Positions 12,013-23,397 are shown, numbered from the stretch's first letter. The stretch: 64,000 bases of DNA from Bolinopsis microptera (GCF_026151205.1 NC_087072.1:12626169-12690168); one strand, 5' to 3'. The notes: a model not told the origin generated them from the sequence alone. Program-made: numbers and translations.

Positions 12013-12396
12013 ACACAATTACACATGTGACCTGTACACATGTGACCTGTACACATGTGACCTGTACACATGTGACCTGTACACATGTGACCTGTACACA
12101 TGTGACCTGTACACATGTGACCTGTACACATGTGACCTGTACACATGTGACCTGTACACATGTGACCTGTACACATGTGCCCTGTACACATGTGACCTGT
12201 ACACATGTGACCTGTACACATGTGACCTGTACACCTGTGACCTGTACACATGTGACCTGTACACATGTGACCTGTACACATGTGACATGTACACATGTGA
12301 CCTGTACACATGTGACCTGTACACATGTGACATGTACACATGTGACATGTACACATGTGACCTGTACAGTGTACACATGTGACCTGTACACATTGT
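12013..12396. repeat. 15-bp minisatellite directly after the KCTD9 stop codon
   Basis: About 24 tandem copies of CCTGTACACATGTGA begin within 10-25 bases of the KCTD9 stop (12002-12004), so they should form part of the 3' UTR. The unit contains two overlapping palindromes, TGTACA and CACATGTG. The period is a multiple of three and has no stop, so all the long ORFs here are artefacts of the repeat. Confidence 0.95.
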
Positions 12397-13299
12397 AGTG
12401 TCGTGAGAACTAGAGGTATCTAACCTTTGACTCCCGTGGACAATTTCTAGTTAGATTTACAGTAACGAACTCAAATTTGCAGAATTGGTTAATTTGGTAT
12501 TGCTAATTGTAAGTTCTGTTTAGACGTTTACTGAGCCATTTTACGGTGTAATTGTTTTAGTTTACGGGTTTTAGTATGAAAATATTGATTGTTAGCACAG
12601 TCAGACCTTTAAAACACTGCTGTTGGTCGGAAAATGCGCGCACTACATAACGTATGCTTATAATGCAGTGTGCACCAATTACCAGTTGTAGTGTTGGCAG
12701 TAATAGGAATGACCAAGGCCACTGTCCTTGAAGTTAATATTCATTCCTATTATCGACCCTCGAGATAACTTTATCTCAAATAAGCTGTAATTAAAATTGG
12801 CTCTTTAAGTCAAAATTGATTATCTTTAGATTACAATGACATCCATAGAATTAGAACAAGAAGATGGCGCCTGTTGAATTTCGAATCATAAAGTATTTAA
12901 TTTATGGAACCAGCACAACTGAAGCCGTTTTAAAATGGAAAACCGCGTAAAATTGAGGTCTGGTTGTGATGGATTATTATGTTATATTCAGAAATTATTG
13001 ACGCATATCAACAAAACTTAAAACTAATTATAATCTGTAAATATGATAAAACGTGAATATTTTATGATGACAATTGCTTGTTTTAAAAATTTTGATGCTG
13101 TATGTTTTCACTTTTTAAGTTTGGTTTCTATCAACATTTAACATTATAATTATCCAGGATTATAATTAATTGGTCCAGTAACCCTCAGTCTCAGTTCATA
13201 ACGAAAATTGGACGGTAAAAGAAAACAGAAAATCGAACAGTCTTAATTATTTCCCAATAGAACTTCGATTGAGCGTAAAGTTCTGTGGAAGGATTTATT
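12397..13299. other. AT-rich intergenic DNA, no gene seen
   Basis: No credible ORF, splice pair or repeat unit was found. It probably includes the KCTD9 3' end; I could not choose a poly(A) signal with confidence. Confidence 0.5.
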
Positions 13300-13402
13300 T
13301 GTATCACGTCGTGACACCCACGGTCGTAATTTCACCCCTTTATCGTTCACGATACAGGGCCGGGGAGCCGCGCACCCGTGCGCGGCGGGTCATACAACGT
13401 AT
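13300..13402 (+). repeat. Short dispersed repeat family A, copy 1
   Basis: Starts TTGTATCACGTCGTGAC, continues through CGGTCGTAATTTCACCCC and ends in a GC-rich block with GCCGCGCACCCGTGCGCGGCG. Related copies lie at 26549-26655 (plus) and 28915-29028 (minus), with a fragment at about 14137-14175. The length is near 110 bp and there is no coding capacity. It could be a SINE or a MITE; I do not see clear pol III boxes. Confidence 0.7.
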
Positions 13403-13430
13403 GACAAGGATTTATTTGTTGGTTTATAAA

Positions 13431-13510
13431 TATTGACGTACTTCTAACTTTGTAGGTTTATAACATAGCAAGACAGACACGCGCCGAATTGGACTCTGGA
13501 CTCGTCGTTA
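13431..13510 (-). repeat. Fragment related to repeats at 23438 and 29181
   Basis: On the minus strand it reads CGGCGCGTGTCTGTCTTG then TATAAACCTACAAAGTTAG. It matches the CGGCGCGCGTCCTGGTAGG / TTATAAACCTACAAGT block at 29181-29268 and the block at 23438-23530. At the latter site it forms part of the 3' region of a LINE fragment, so these are probably LINE-tail or SINE copies. Confidence 0.55.
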
Positions 13511-14212
13511 CCTGGCACGCCAATCCCATGCAATACACAACGCTCTTCAAGTTTAGCTTTTGGATCTGCTTGAATCTCAAAAATGGCGAGGTTAGTTGAG
13601 ACTGCAGTCTTACAGGTTTTAAATCTAATCTGGCCGCGTATCAGAGCAACTTTAGCTCAGTGAGTTATGCCTAATTCAAATTGAAGGTCATAAGACTGGA
13701 TCTGGACGAGTTATTTTAGGGCTTCCGAATTATTTTCCGCCGTCATTTTGTCGAGCTGAACATCCTGCACGCTTTGAAGTTGAACGTCCTCGATTTGCTT
13801 GAATCTCAAAAAACTCTTACAGGTTCTAAATTATAATCCAGTATCAGGGCTACTTCATATGCGTCAGCTAGTGACTTATACGGGGAGGGATCAGGTACCA
13901 AGTGCCGTACGCGACGTCGACTAATTTTCCTAAAAAGGTTGGAAGACTTCGCCACTCCGACGCGCCGCGCAAACTAGCATTTTTGCTTCGCAAACTAGCA
14001 TTCTTGCTTCAATCTGGAAGGGTTGACAACGTCAATCAAGCCAATCGAATGATTGTGGAGACCTTATCAAGTACAAGTAAGTATGCGTAAAATAAGTGCC
14101 CCACGAAAAACCTCACCGAACCTCCACGCGGTCTTATTGCGACCCCACTACACACGGTCGTTTCACTTTATCGTCGGGTGGGCCAAAAGTCAGTGGGCAT
14201 ACATTGGCCTTA

Positions 14213-14526
14213 GGGGTCGTTCACATATTACGTAGTCGTAATTAATATTTTGGCAATTTTTACCCCCCCCCCCCCCCCCTCCGTAATCAACTTAACCGTA
14301 ACCAAGACCGAACCCCCCCCCTATATTACGTAATCAAGGTTTGACCCCCCCCCTCCCCGTATCACTATAACAACGGATTCACGAATGAAATAATCGCAAA
14401 GCACTTACTAAACGAAAATTGGTTTAAAAAACGAAAATTTTGATTACATAATTAACGAAAATTGTCCAATCGGTATTTCGAAAATCGGTAAAAAATTAAA
14501 ATTTTGATTACGTAATGAACGACCAA
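14213..14526. mobile_element. GGGGTCGTTCACATATTACG MITE, long decayed copy
   Basis: The left terminus GGGGTCGTTCACATATTACG follows TTA at 14210-14212. The right terminus is GATTACGTAATGAACGACC near 14505-14523. The interior holds C-rich blocks alternating with TTACGTAATCA-like words. A compact perfect copy of the same TIRs lies at 52670-52755; fragments begin at 16174 and about 42366. TTA flanks suit PIF/Harbinger-type insertion. Confidence 0.7.
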
Positions 14527-14545
14527 AACCCCCCCCCCCCCCCCC

Positions 14546-14665
14546 TTGATTCACGATGTCAATCCTTCGCAGCTCGGTGAGGCACAGTGGTGCATCTCGC
14601 CGATCTACCGAAGATGCGAGAAGCATTATTTGATGCGCGCGCGACCCAGTAGTGCATCGCGCTAC

Positions 14666-14667
<2 letters not shown>
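14546..14667 (+). repeat. Short dispersed repeat family B, copy 1
   Basis: Runs from TTGATTCACGATGTCAATCC to GTGCATCGCGCTACAA. It contains two related inner words, CAGTGGTGCATCTCGCC and CAGTAGTGCATCGCGC. Other copies: 26312-26414 (plus), 27470-27527 (plus, internally deleted), 30145-30263 (minus). It is followed here by 41 consecutive C bases (14668-14708), which are absent from the other copies. Confidence 0.75.
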
Positions 14668-14708
<41 letters not shown>

Positions 14709-14845
14709 ATAAACAAATTAAGACTGATGAATCTTATTAAGTTAAAAATGAATAAGTGTTATACCGTTAAATGTGTACATCAGTGAACTAAAAAACAAAG
14801 GTTTTTATCTAAAGTCTAGAAAATTTCAGCTAAAACAATTAGAAG

Positions 14846-15412
14846 TCACCAACTATTAATGTTATGTGTGCAGTTTAGGTACACATTAAGAGAGAAGTCA
14901 GGATTTAGGTGAGCTTTGAAGTACAGTTTCTTGAGGTGAGGGTGTACTTGAGCACATGTTAAACCTTCTTTCAGGATCCTGTCACTTATCACTCGGTGGT
15001 TTTTGTCAGATGTTGGAATGCTAGCATAGTACTCTTTAGATTCATTATAGACGGCTAGATCTTGCAGGCCCAAAGAAGTTTGAATCTTCACAATCATGTC
15101 CTCATTTGTTTTGACTGAATTTCCAATTGCTTTCTTTCTGTGTCCTGTAACTTTACCCGTGAGTAAGCTTATATTGGTATTAATTGCACGGTCCTTTTCG
15201 TAGATGGGATAGACCTTCAAAACGCTGCAACTCTTCTTATGGTTACCCCAATCACGCTTCTGACAGACAGTGTTGCAATATCTCACTGATTTACAGGCTC
15301 CACACTTAAGTAACTTCACCTCAGTATTACCACAATCCTCACAACAAGCTTCTCCAGCTTCTGGTAATTCAACCAGTTCCTGCTGCACTTTTCTTCGAGC
15401 CAAATCTGTCAT
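14846..15412 (-). CDS. Intronless MYND zinc-finger protein, 188 residues
   Basis: The single ORF has a complete MYND finger at residues 24-62: C24, C27, C37, C40, C46, C50, H58 and C62, with the typical RYCNTVCQKRDW core. MYND fingers are known protein-interaction modules that bind short proline-containing motifs. The remaining 125 residues have no domain I recognise; there is no SET domain, so it is not a SMYD enzyme. The ORF has no introns and lies inside the TIR-bounded unit 14176-15668. It may therefore be a retrocopy or a captured gene fragment. Whether it is expressed cannot be told. Confidence 0.7.
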   Translation of the reverse strand: MTDLARRKVQQELVELPEAGEACCEDCGNTEVKLLKCGACKSVRYCNTVCQKRDWGNHKKSCSVLKVYPIYEKDRAINTNISLLTGKVTGHRKKAIGNSVKTNEDMIVKIQTSLGLQDLAVYNESKEYYASIPTSDKNHRVISDRILKEGLTCAQVHPHLKKLYFKAHLNPDFSLNVYLNCTHNINSW

Positions 15413-15789
15413 AATTTACCGCTGCGAAAATGTCACTGGTTATAACAAACATTTTGTCTGAAATTAAACTGACAATATCAAGTCGAAGTTCTTATGTGAA
15501 AACGGATTAAAAATTAATTGAAATTGATTTAATCTAGCGTCTCTAATCTCCTTAACAGCACACATAATTCACAAAAAATGGAAAACATCGACCCATTTTG
15601 CCAAAGAAGAGACTCGAACAGAAATTGATGAAGGCCAACGCATGTGCCCACTGACTTTTGGCCCACCCTGTATATTTGAACGAACTCAACGTAGACAATA
15701 ATGAATAAATTGTTTCAACGTTGAAATTTCGTAAATTAATACCATTAAATTGTGTTTGATTTTTTTCAAGAATGTGCCGAAATCATTCA

Positions 15790-15945
15790 TGAAATCCCCG
15801 GCTGTGCCCCCGGTAAATGCATGGTTTTTGGCCGGGGGTAAATTTATTGGCCGGGGCCGGGGTTTACCCCCGGCGAATTTTCAAATTTCGGCCGGGGCCG
15901 GGGGTTGTGATTTTGGCCGGGACCGGGGCCCCGGTCGACCACTGA
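15790..15945. repeat. GC-rich GGCCGGGG low-complexity block
   Basis: Irregular repeats of TTGGCCGGGGCCGGGG alternate with short AT pieces, in sharp contrast to the AT-rich flanks. No gene; the ORF through it is composition-driven. Confidence 0.7.
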
Positions 15946-15959
15946 ATTTTACACTACTA

Positions 15960-17548
15960 TTATAACTAGCCCCCAAAAACAAGACTGCAAACCAAGTCAC
16001 GTGGTGTGAATGCTGGGTTACCATTGGTTACAAGGTGGGGATTGTTAATCACATTGGAACACTAACAGTGGGCAGTGATTTTATGAAGGGCTCAAGTGAT
16101 TAGAAATTAAGTACTATTGATCAGATAAAATCGATAATAAGCCGGACAATGAGTGTAATTTAAGTGTGTAACATGGGGTCGTTCACATATAACGTAATAA
16201 TTTTTTGGAACATTTTGGCAAATTTCACACGGTTAGCAAGCTGTTTCCACCTCACCTTCCTTTACTCTTCAAATTGACATGTTTAGTTGTACCTAAGAGA
16301 TTTTTAAAGAACATTAGAATAGCAGTAGGGTTAGTTTCAGACAAATAAAGCATAAAATATGATATCATTGTGGTTTTTAAATAGGTTCCAAAAGTTTTGG
16401 TCCCTCACTCCTGCCACACAGCACTATCTAAGTATCTTCTGTAAAGTAGAACTTTTCTAAGATCATAGAGAAACTTATCTGTGGCCATATCTCACTTTAT
16501 TCCACTACTTGCCATAATAAAAATGCTAACATTTAATCAAAGTTTATTAAATGATTATATTATACAATAATCATCACAGAAAATTCTATTTCCCAAGTAT
16601 ATGACGTTTAGTTAACTAAATCGTGGTAAATTTGTCAAAATGAAAGGGTATTATTCGACTTAGCCCCTTTTAAAATAACATGCATGTTAGTGATATGGGG
16701 GCATTTTGCTCAAAATTAGGATACTCAAACTGATCTTTTATAACTGACTTAACTTTACCAAATATTTCACAAATCGAAGGGCGCATATTGTAGACGTGCT
16801 ATCTTTTAGTTTATCAAAAATCACATATTTTTTATCAAAATGTGCACACGGACCTTTTTAAGTCTGCTTTAAAAAATCACCTGTTATTTGAAAGCAAAAA
16901 TATCACCTGTTATTTAAAAGCAAACATATCACCTTTTCATGCAATGAAAAACTTCAAAATGAAGACATTGGGCTTCTAAGAAGTTTATTTTTCTAAAATA
17001 ATACATATGCTTTGAAGGAGACCATTTCGACATGGCCCACTAATCACTATACTATAAGAACTTTGTCAATTCTGCTCATTAATTAAAAGAAAGGGTCCAT
17101 GTCGAAATGACCCCCTATACTATAAAAACTTTGTCAATTCTGCTCATCAGTTAAAAGAATGGGTCTATCTCAAATTATAATTCCTGGACGGTTAATATCA
17201 ATTAAGTATGATATTTTGATCCATGTTTTGCCTGTGAACCCCAATCTCTCCAAAAATATAATTCCAGTACTCTTAATGTAACAATACATTCCGAAATCAT
17301 TTTTTCTCGATTATCTCAAAACACACTTTTTAGTTCATTTTTATGTTCAGCTAGGTGAGGATATGATTAAAATAATGTAAATAAAAACTTTAGATTGTTT
17401 CATTGAAAGAGACTTATTTCTTCAACACTAACAGTATATAATATACACATATAATAGCTTTATCGAATGCAACATTGGCATATTGAGTTCTGAACAGTTT
17501 CAGGGTTAGAAACTGACTCTTTTACTGGAGCAGAGTCAACAAAAACAT
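15960..17548. other. AT-rich 3' flank of the TRP-like gene, with a MITE fragment
   Basis: A copy of the GGGGTCGTTCACATATAACG end lies at about 16174-16200. A short near-duplicate occurs at about 17045-17080 and 17115-17150 (ACTATAA...ACTTTGTCAATTCTGCTCAT followed by AGAA.GGGTC). No coding signal. The region 16990-17548 probably includes the 3' UTR of the minus-strand channel gene. Confidence 0.5.
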
Positions 17549-19804
17549 TTACCCATCTTCCTCTTTCAACTGTCCTTTTACTTCTTTAGTAACTCTTTGT
17601 GTCTTTAGTAACTCTTTCATTGTCTCTAGTAACTCCTTCTGTACTTCTTCATCTTTATCTTTTGCGTTTTCTTTGCGTTTCATTAGTATTTTTATGAACT
17701 TTTTCCTTTCTGTATTATCTTCTATGGGCATTGTTATGAACGTTTTCCTTTCCATATTATCTTCTATTGGTTGATCTTTAGTTTGTTTTATAAAAATGCG
17801 GGGGAAAAAGTAGAGTAGGTTGAATGGAAAGAAAAATGGCATCTTTTTATCTTGTGCCATGTAATCCACGATTAGGGTAAACTGAGAAAATCTCCAGTTT
17901 TCATTCTTGTTTTCCATCATAGTCGAGTACCTATTTGAAATGAGGGCGATGAGCAAATTCAGGCAAAGAAGCCCAAATATCAAGAAGTAGAAGATCATAA
18001 AGAAGAAGAAGAAGAATTTTGTTGTCTTATCTCCTGGCTCGTATATGTCCTCAGAATACGTAAGTTTACCTTCCATGATGCTCAGGATCATCGTGATAAA
18101 TCCGTTAACTGGAGTATCCATACTTTGGAATACTTGATTCTCACCGACCTCGAGCTGATGCACAGAAATGTGGCACTTTACAATGGCAAAAAGAGGGATA
18201 AAGAACCCTACAGAGAAGAATGTCAAGATCATGACCACTTTGATGACGTCTTTTATCATCTTCTGCATGGACTGCATGATTGGTCCAACGATGGGAATAA
18301 AGAGAAAGAAACTGTGGAAGATCCGCACTAGAGTTAGTAAGAGGGCAACACTGTAAAGGTTTGTCATGTAGACAACTCGACGGGTCTCAATTGTGAAGTC
18401 TAAAGTTTCGTCACAACTTGAATTTTTTACACAAACCTGCCCATACACTGAATGTGTAGAGAAACAGTAGTGAAAATTGAATCCAAAGGCAATTGTCAAG
18501 AACACGATCATGAACCCATCCACCTTGTTCATATCACTTTCGAAGTATGTCAAAATTGTCTTCAATCCGCGCTTTCTAGAGCCTTGATGGGGACGGTTGT
18601 TGATTAACTGATTTAATTCAATAAGAATCCTCGAAATTAGGCACAGCAGCAGTGTCCCTAAACTGAGGGAAAATGAATTTTTCTCAAGTTCAACCATTAT
18701 TATTCCATCGACAGTTCCAATGCTAAGTCGAGGGTGGTCTAAGGTAACATTTCCTTGGCGATATTGAGATATCAGATCTATCGTGCTTTTCTGGTCTCTT
18801 CTTTGTAGCAAAACAAAGCAGATGAGAAAAGTCATGATGAAGTAACTGATAATATCGGCAATGAAGCATGAGATAGGTGAAAAAAGTCGGTGATGAGGTA
18901 TGAATTTTTGCTTTTTCTTCTCTCTAACTTTGTAATAGGCTATCTTGAACGGGTACAAGATGTTCCAGAGTACCAAACATAGCAACCTTCTCAAAAAAGA
19001 TATAAAGAAAAAACGAGGGAAATCATCAAATACCCGCTCTTTCCAAAATATTCTTTCAAGGTAAAGTTTCTTGTAAACAGGCATTGCCACAACATCGGAG
19101 AATTTCCCAGCTTGTAGATCTAGCAGAACATCCGTATCTTCGATATCCATAAGAAATTCGATTTCTTTTAGAGACATGCAATTTTCTAGCAAACCCTTAA
19201 CAAATTTTTTAGGAACATCCAGCAGATCGTCATAAAGTTGAGGCATGATCCATAGTTTTTGTTCACAAATAGCAACCCTCAACTTTAAACTTGTTTTCAG
19301 TGGATCGTCCAAAAGTTTAAGATGCTCTTCAGTGACCAGTGCTACGGCAATATTTCCGAGGTGCGTCTTTGTATGAAGCCATTTCCGTGGGTAGCCTTCT
19401 TCAGCGTTCTTCTCATTCTCACTCTTACCTTTTTCACAGTCAAATTTCGGGTCCACGATATCTATAACGAGGCTAGAGGAGCAGCCATATTTCAATCCAT
19501 GATCCACATCGTAATGTTCTTTTGTATTTTTCTTTGCCTCCTTTAAAATATGTTCCACCAAATGGACGTAAAAGGAATCTTTGGCACTCAGCTTTGTCTT
19601 TTCTGAACTGTTAGTCTTTTTACTCTCATCTTCTTGATCAAACCATGCCATAAATTTGTCAGCTTTACAGTGGTCAGTTATCCAAAATTTGGGGTTCGAA
19701 GAATATTTGTCATCCTCCTCCTTCTTTTCCAATTCTTTGTGTATATCATTTAGATACTTCTCGCATATTTTAATTATATCACGATAATTAGTGTCATCAG
19801 ACAT
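17549..19804 (-). CDS. TRP-family-like cation channel, intronless, 751 residues
   Basis: A single open frame from ATG at 19804. The first roughly 300 residues are soluble and acidic, without ankyrin repeats that I can see. A six-segment membrane core follows: helices near 310-340, 378-400, 430-452, 475-510 and 520-550, then a pore loop (DTPVNGFITMILSIMEGKL, about 560-580) and a final helix with GLLCLNLLIALISNRY. The NLLIA motif followed by a Trp-containing post-S6 stretch (ENWRFSQFTLIVDYM) is typical of TRP channels, closest in style to TRPM/TRPC. The C-terminus is a charged helix with two near-copies of PIEDNxERKxFI. No intron interrupts 2.2 kb, unlike the two conserved neighbours, which suggests a retrogene. 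Subfamily and ion selectivity cannot be read from sequence. Confidence 0.85.
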   Translation of the reverse strand: MSDDTNYRDIIKICEKYLNDIHKELEKKEEDDKYSSNPKFWITDHCKADKFMAWFDQEDESKKTNSSEKTKLSAKDSFYVHLVEHILKEAKKNTKEHYDVDHGLKYGCSSSLVIDIVDPKFDCEKGKSENEKNAEEGYPRKWLHTKTHLGNIAVALVTEEHLKLLDDPLKTSLKLRVAICEQKLWIMPQLYDDLLDVPKKFVKGLLENCMSLKEIEFLMDIEDTDVLLDLQAGKFSDVVAMPVYKKLYLERIFWKERVFDDFPRFFFISFLRRLLCLVLWNILYPFKIAYYKVREKKKQKFIPHHRLFSPISCFIADIISYFIMTFLICFVLLQRRDQKSTIDLISQYRQGNVTLDHPRLSIGTVDGIIMVELEKNSFSLSLGTLLLCLISRILIELNQLINNRPHQGSRKRGLKTILTYFESDMNKVDGFMIVFLTIAFGFNFHYCFSTHSVYGQVCVKNSSCDETLDFTIETRRVVYMTNLYSVALLLTLVRIFHSFFLFIPIVGPIMQSMQKMIKDVIKVVMILTFFSVGFFIPLFAIVKCHISVHQLEVGENQVFQSMDTPVNGFITMILSIMEGKLTYSEDIYEPGDKTTKFFFFFFMIFYFLIFGLLCLNLLIALISNRYSTMMENKNENWRFSQFTLIVDYMAQDKKMPFFFPFNLLYFFPRIFIKQTKDQPIEDNMERKTFITMPIEDNTERKKFIKILMKRKENAKDKDEEVQKELLETMKELLKTQRVTKEVKGQLKEEDG

Positions 19805-19943
19805 ATTATTGTTTTAACCCAACTGCCTTCCTGCTGGAAAAATAAAGTTTTAATAAAGTTATTTAAAAAAGAAAGGAAAAAATAAGAGAAGGTAGGCATG
19901 TTATGAATGCGATACTATTGTCTTATTTTTGGGGTAAAAATTG

Positions 19944-22100
19944 GCAAAAAATTGATTACGTACGCGTAGGTAATATTATTTGAACCAAATTCCTGAGCTG
20001 AAATATCTACTTGTTTAAATTTAGCTTGATTAAACTGAAGGCTTTTTAGAAGACGACAAACTACTGCTAGGATCGGATGGTGGCGGTGTAGAATGTTTTA
20101 AACGACGATCCATGATTAGCAATCAATTAGTGTGAAAGCAAACGATTAATCAATGACAATAAGAGATTCAATAACAGTGAATACGGTCACGTGGTAACAA
20201 AAAATAGTAACAAGGATCTCTGCAGTAATTTTTAACTGAACTCGCCCCGATTTTGTGGAATTTTACACTTAAAATTGTGAAGAATTGTGCAGGAAGTTCC
20301 AAATTGCGGAAAACGACTGTTAGTGCGAATAAAGTGCTGGAAGCGGCTTTAAGTAAGAATATGTGCGGGAAACAGCTAATAGTGCGATTCCACACCCTGT
20401 ACCCGCCGCACTTATAATACGTTGACTCTGCTCAGCAATCCTGAGTTCGACTATTTAGTTAATCATTGCACGTAAAATAACATAATATAATATTCTTAAA
20501 AGCTAAATAAAGCAAGAAATAACTTGAAAAGTTATTACACTATAGATCATTAATTGGCACTAACTAAAAACTGCAACTGCCAGCGGACGAATATAATTCC
20601 GACATTTTGCTCAAACTAACTATAAGCGCTAGTTACTAGTTATGGCTAGATGGTGCAACAAGATAGTTATCGCTAGTATAGATTGTGCTAGTTATCGATA
20701 GCTATAAGTAAAGCTGGTCAGTGCACTGACTAGCTTACACTATCGCATAAAAACAGGCAAGATAACATTCTGAATGGAAGGCTGAGTTATACTTATAGAT
20801 GACCATGAGTGTAAAATATCGAAGCGATTAGCGAATCAAATTAAACAATACGCACAACAAATTCAAAGTCTTGCTAAATAAATAAACTTGTTCACATTCA
20901 TCATTAAAGAACTCGTTCACATTCATCCGCTAGAAATGGAACTTTCGCTTTCGGAATTCCAAGACTGGCATGATGATGTAATTCTATATTAAATAAACAC
21001 AGTGAAGGCAGTACCGCAGTAGGGGATTAAAGATCATTGGCAACACAGCAGAAAATTGACAAAAATTGATTACGTACGCGTAGGTAATATTATGTAAACT
21101 AAATTCCTGAGCTCTATTATACTAAATGCAGCCGAAATATCTTCTTGTTTAGCTTGATTAAACTGAAGGCTTTTTAGAAGACGACAAACTACTGCTACTG
21201 CTAGGATCGGATGGTGGCGGTGTAGAACGTTTTAAACGATGATCCATGATTAGCAATCAACTAGTGTGAAAGCAAACGATTAATCAATAAGAGATTCAAT
21301 AACGATAAATACAGTCACGTGGTAACAAAAAATAATAACAAAGATCTCTGCAGTAATTTTTAACTGAACTCGCCCCAATTTTTCGATAGATTGTGGAATT
21401 TTATACTTAAAATTGTGAAGAAGGAAGTTCCAAATTGCGGAAAACGACTGTTTATAGTGCGAATATAGTGCTGGAAGCGGCTTTAAGTAAGAATAGGTGC
21501 GGGAATAAACAGCTAATAGTGCGATTCCACACCCTGTACCCGCCGCACTTATAATATGTTGACTCTGCTCAGCAATCCTGAGTTCAACTAAGTTAATCAT
21601 TGCACGTAAAATAACATAATATAATATTCTTAAAAGCTAAATAAATCAAGGTTTTAAGAACTAACTTGAAAAGTTATTACACTATAGATCATTAGTTAGC
21701 ACTAACTAAAAACTGCCAGCGGACGAGTAATAATTCTGACATCTTGCTCAAACTAACTATAAGCGCTAGTTACTAGTTATGGCTAGATGGTGCAACAAGA
21801 TAGTTATCGCTAGATTGTGCTATCTATCGACAGCTAACCATCACGTTTACACTATCGCAAAATAACATTATGAATGGGATCGGGAGGCTGAGTTACACCA
21901 CGGGTGTCACATATCAAAGCGAATCAAATTAAACAATAAGCAGAAACAAATTCAAAGTCTTGCTAAGGAACTCGTTCACATTCATCCGCTAGAAATGGAA
22001 CTTTCGCTTTCGGAATTCCAAGACTGGCATGATGATGTAATTCTATATTAAATAAACACAGTGAAGGCAGCACTGCAGTAGAGGATGAACAATAATTGGT
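19944..22100. repeat. Tandem duplication of about 1.1 kb upstream of the TRP-like gene
   Basis: Copy one starts at about 19944 and copy two at about 21057 (both AAAAATTGATTACGTACGCG). They end near 21056 and 22100 after a shared block, AAACACAGTGAAGGCAG. The copies are highly similar, with small indels: copy one has extra bases at about 20680-20880. No ORF survives. It lies directly 5' of the channel start codon, so it may duplicate promoter or enhancer sequence; that is inference. Confidence 0.85.
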
Positions 22101-22633
22101 ATACACAACACAGCAATTCTACACATAGAATGTTGAACAGAACATTCAACACACATGTTGAAACTAACGTGCAGTGTTGAAGATGGCTGGCCTTTATGAA
22201 GACAAAGAGGCATTCGCCCACAAGTTGTCGTGAAGACTGAAGAATGTAGTTTCAGTTTGAGTTCCTACACAGAATCTCATGGAATCTGGTACTCCACATT
22301 CCTCTTTTACGCTGACTGAAATGGCATGTGGATTAAATAGATTAGATAAATTTTACATTAGATAAAATAACAAAACGTCCAACAGTGTCATTTACACGAT
22401 TGAGCGATAGATTTTGAGAAAAATTACTTCGTTCCCGGTTATCATGGGTAACTAAATAGGACTATTATTATTTAGAAACTCTTCTTTAAACGATATTAAT
22501 TAATTGATTAATTAAGTAAGTATTTTGCTGTAAAACCTTTTAGCTTGTGTGTTGATAACAGTTGCTCTCTTATCAGTAAAATCGTTTAATTGCACTGCGA
22601 CCACCGTGTAGCCTTGTAATACAAGTTAAGTAC

Positions 22634-23397
22634 ATGATGGAGGACACAGATTTACTGCAGCGTTTATCAGGACACTCTACATTTTTCAATGAAGCGCATG
22701 AGGATTTCAACGCTTTAATTTCGAATGTTTCAGAAGCCACGAACTGTGAAAATAGAACAAGGTTTTCAGTTGAAAAGTTTGAAAAGCCAGTCAAGAAGGT
22801 TTTATCAAATTTGATGTATAATATGTACAATCAGTTGAATTCTGTCGTCGGAGAAACTCTGAATGCAATGAAAGATGTTGAGGAATTGAAGAGTTTTCTC
22901 ATCCGATCACAAGAGTCGGTTATCAAACTGCAGAGCGAACTTCTTGAAGCCAAAGCCAATCAGTTGGAATCTGTTCAGACCACCGTAAAATCTGCTGTTC
23001 AGGACACTGTTCAAGCTGAGATCAAGCCATACAGCCAAGCTGTGTTAAAAGCTTCGCCGAACACTACAATAACGGAGGAGAGCCTGAAAAAAGTTGTGCA
23101 GAAGGCTGTGTCAGAAGAGGATCGCAGCAGGAATGTTCTCATTCAGCTGACAAGACCAGACCTGTCAAAATTTTGTCATCAAATTCGAATACTGTACATC
23201 AGATTTTATCAAAATCGAAAAACCTGAAACTGAATGAGCACCACAAAACTGTGTTCATTTCACCAGATCGGTCACCTGAGGAGCAAGCCAGACATCATCT
23301 GCTCGTTTTGGAGATGAAAGAGAAGGCAAAGAAGGATTTGAAGAGACGATATTATATCAGAAGTGGTATTATTTGTTGTGAGGACAAGATATCATAG
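22634..23397 (+). pseudogene. Second LINE-type ORF1, internally deleted and frameshifted
   Basis: The 5' part (22634-23227) encodes a helical, coiled-coil-prone stretch (LNAMKDVEELKSFLIRSQES, then LQSELLEAKANQ). After a frame change it continues at about 23173-23397 with LNEHHKTVFISPDRSPEEQ and RRYYIRSGIICCEDK. The order coiled coil, then RISPDRTPEE / YYIRNGKI-like tail, is one I associate with ORF1 proteins of invertebrate LINEs. The RNA-binding middle seems to be missing. Followed by a non-coding 3' part and an AATAAA at about 24164. Confidence 0.6.

Larger units (their letters stand above)
14176..15668. mobile_element. TIR-bounded 1.5-kb unit containing the MYND ORF
   Basis: The left end GGGTGGGCCAAAAGTCAG (14176 onward) is repeated in inverse at the right end, finishing at 15668. 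The first 24 bases are identical and the match runs to about 37 bp with one small indel. TIRs of this CAGGGTGGGCCAAAAGT style resemble mariner/Tc1-type elements. The right end is preceded by TA outside a CAGGG start; the left end has lost this. Inside are nested insertions (the GGGGTCG MITE, a family B repeat, a 41-base C run) and an intronless MYND-finger ORF. No transposase was seen, so this is either a non-autonomous element that captured a host sequence or two element ends flanking a gene by chance. Confidence 0.6.

Noticed and set aside
11900-12398. Long overlapping ORFs on both strands (up to 163 codons)
   Set aside because: They translate the 15-bp minisatellite in every frame; there is no coding signal.
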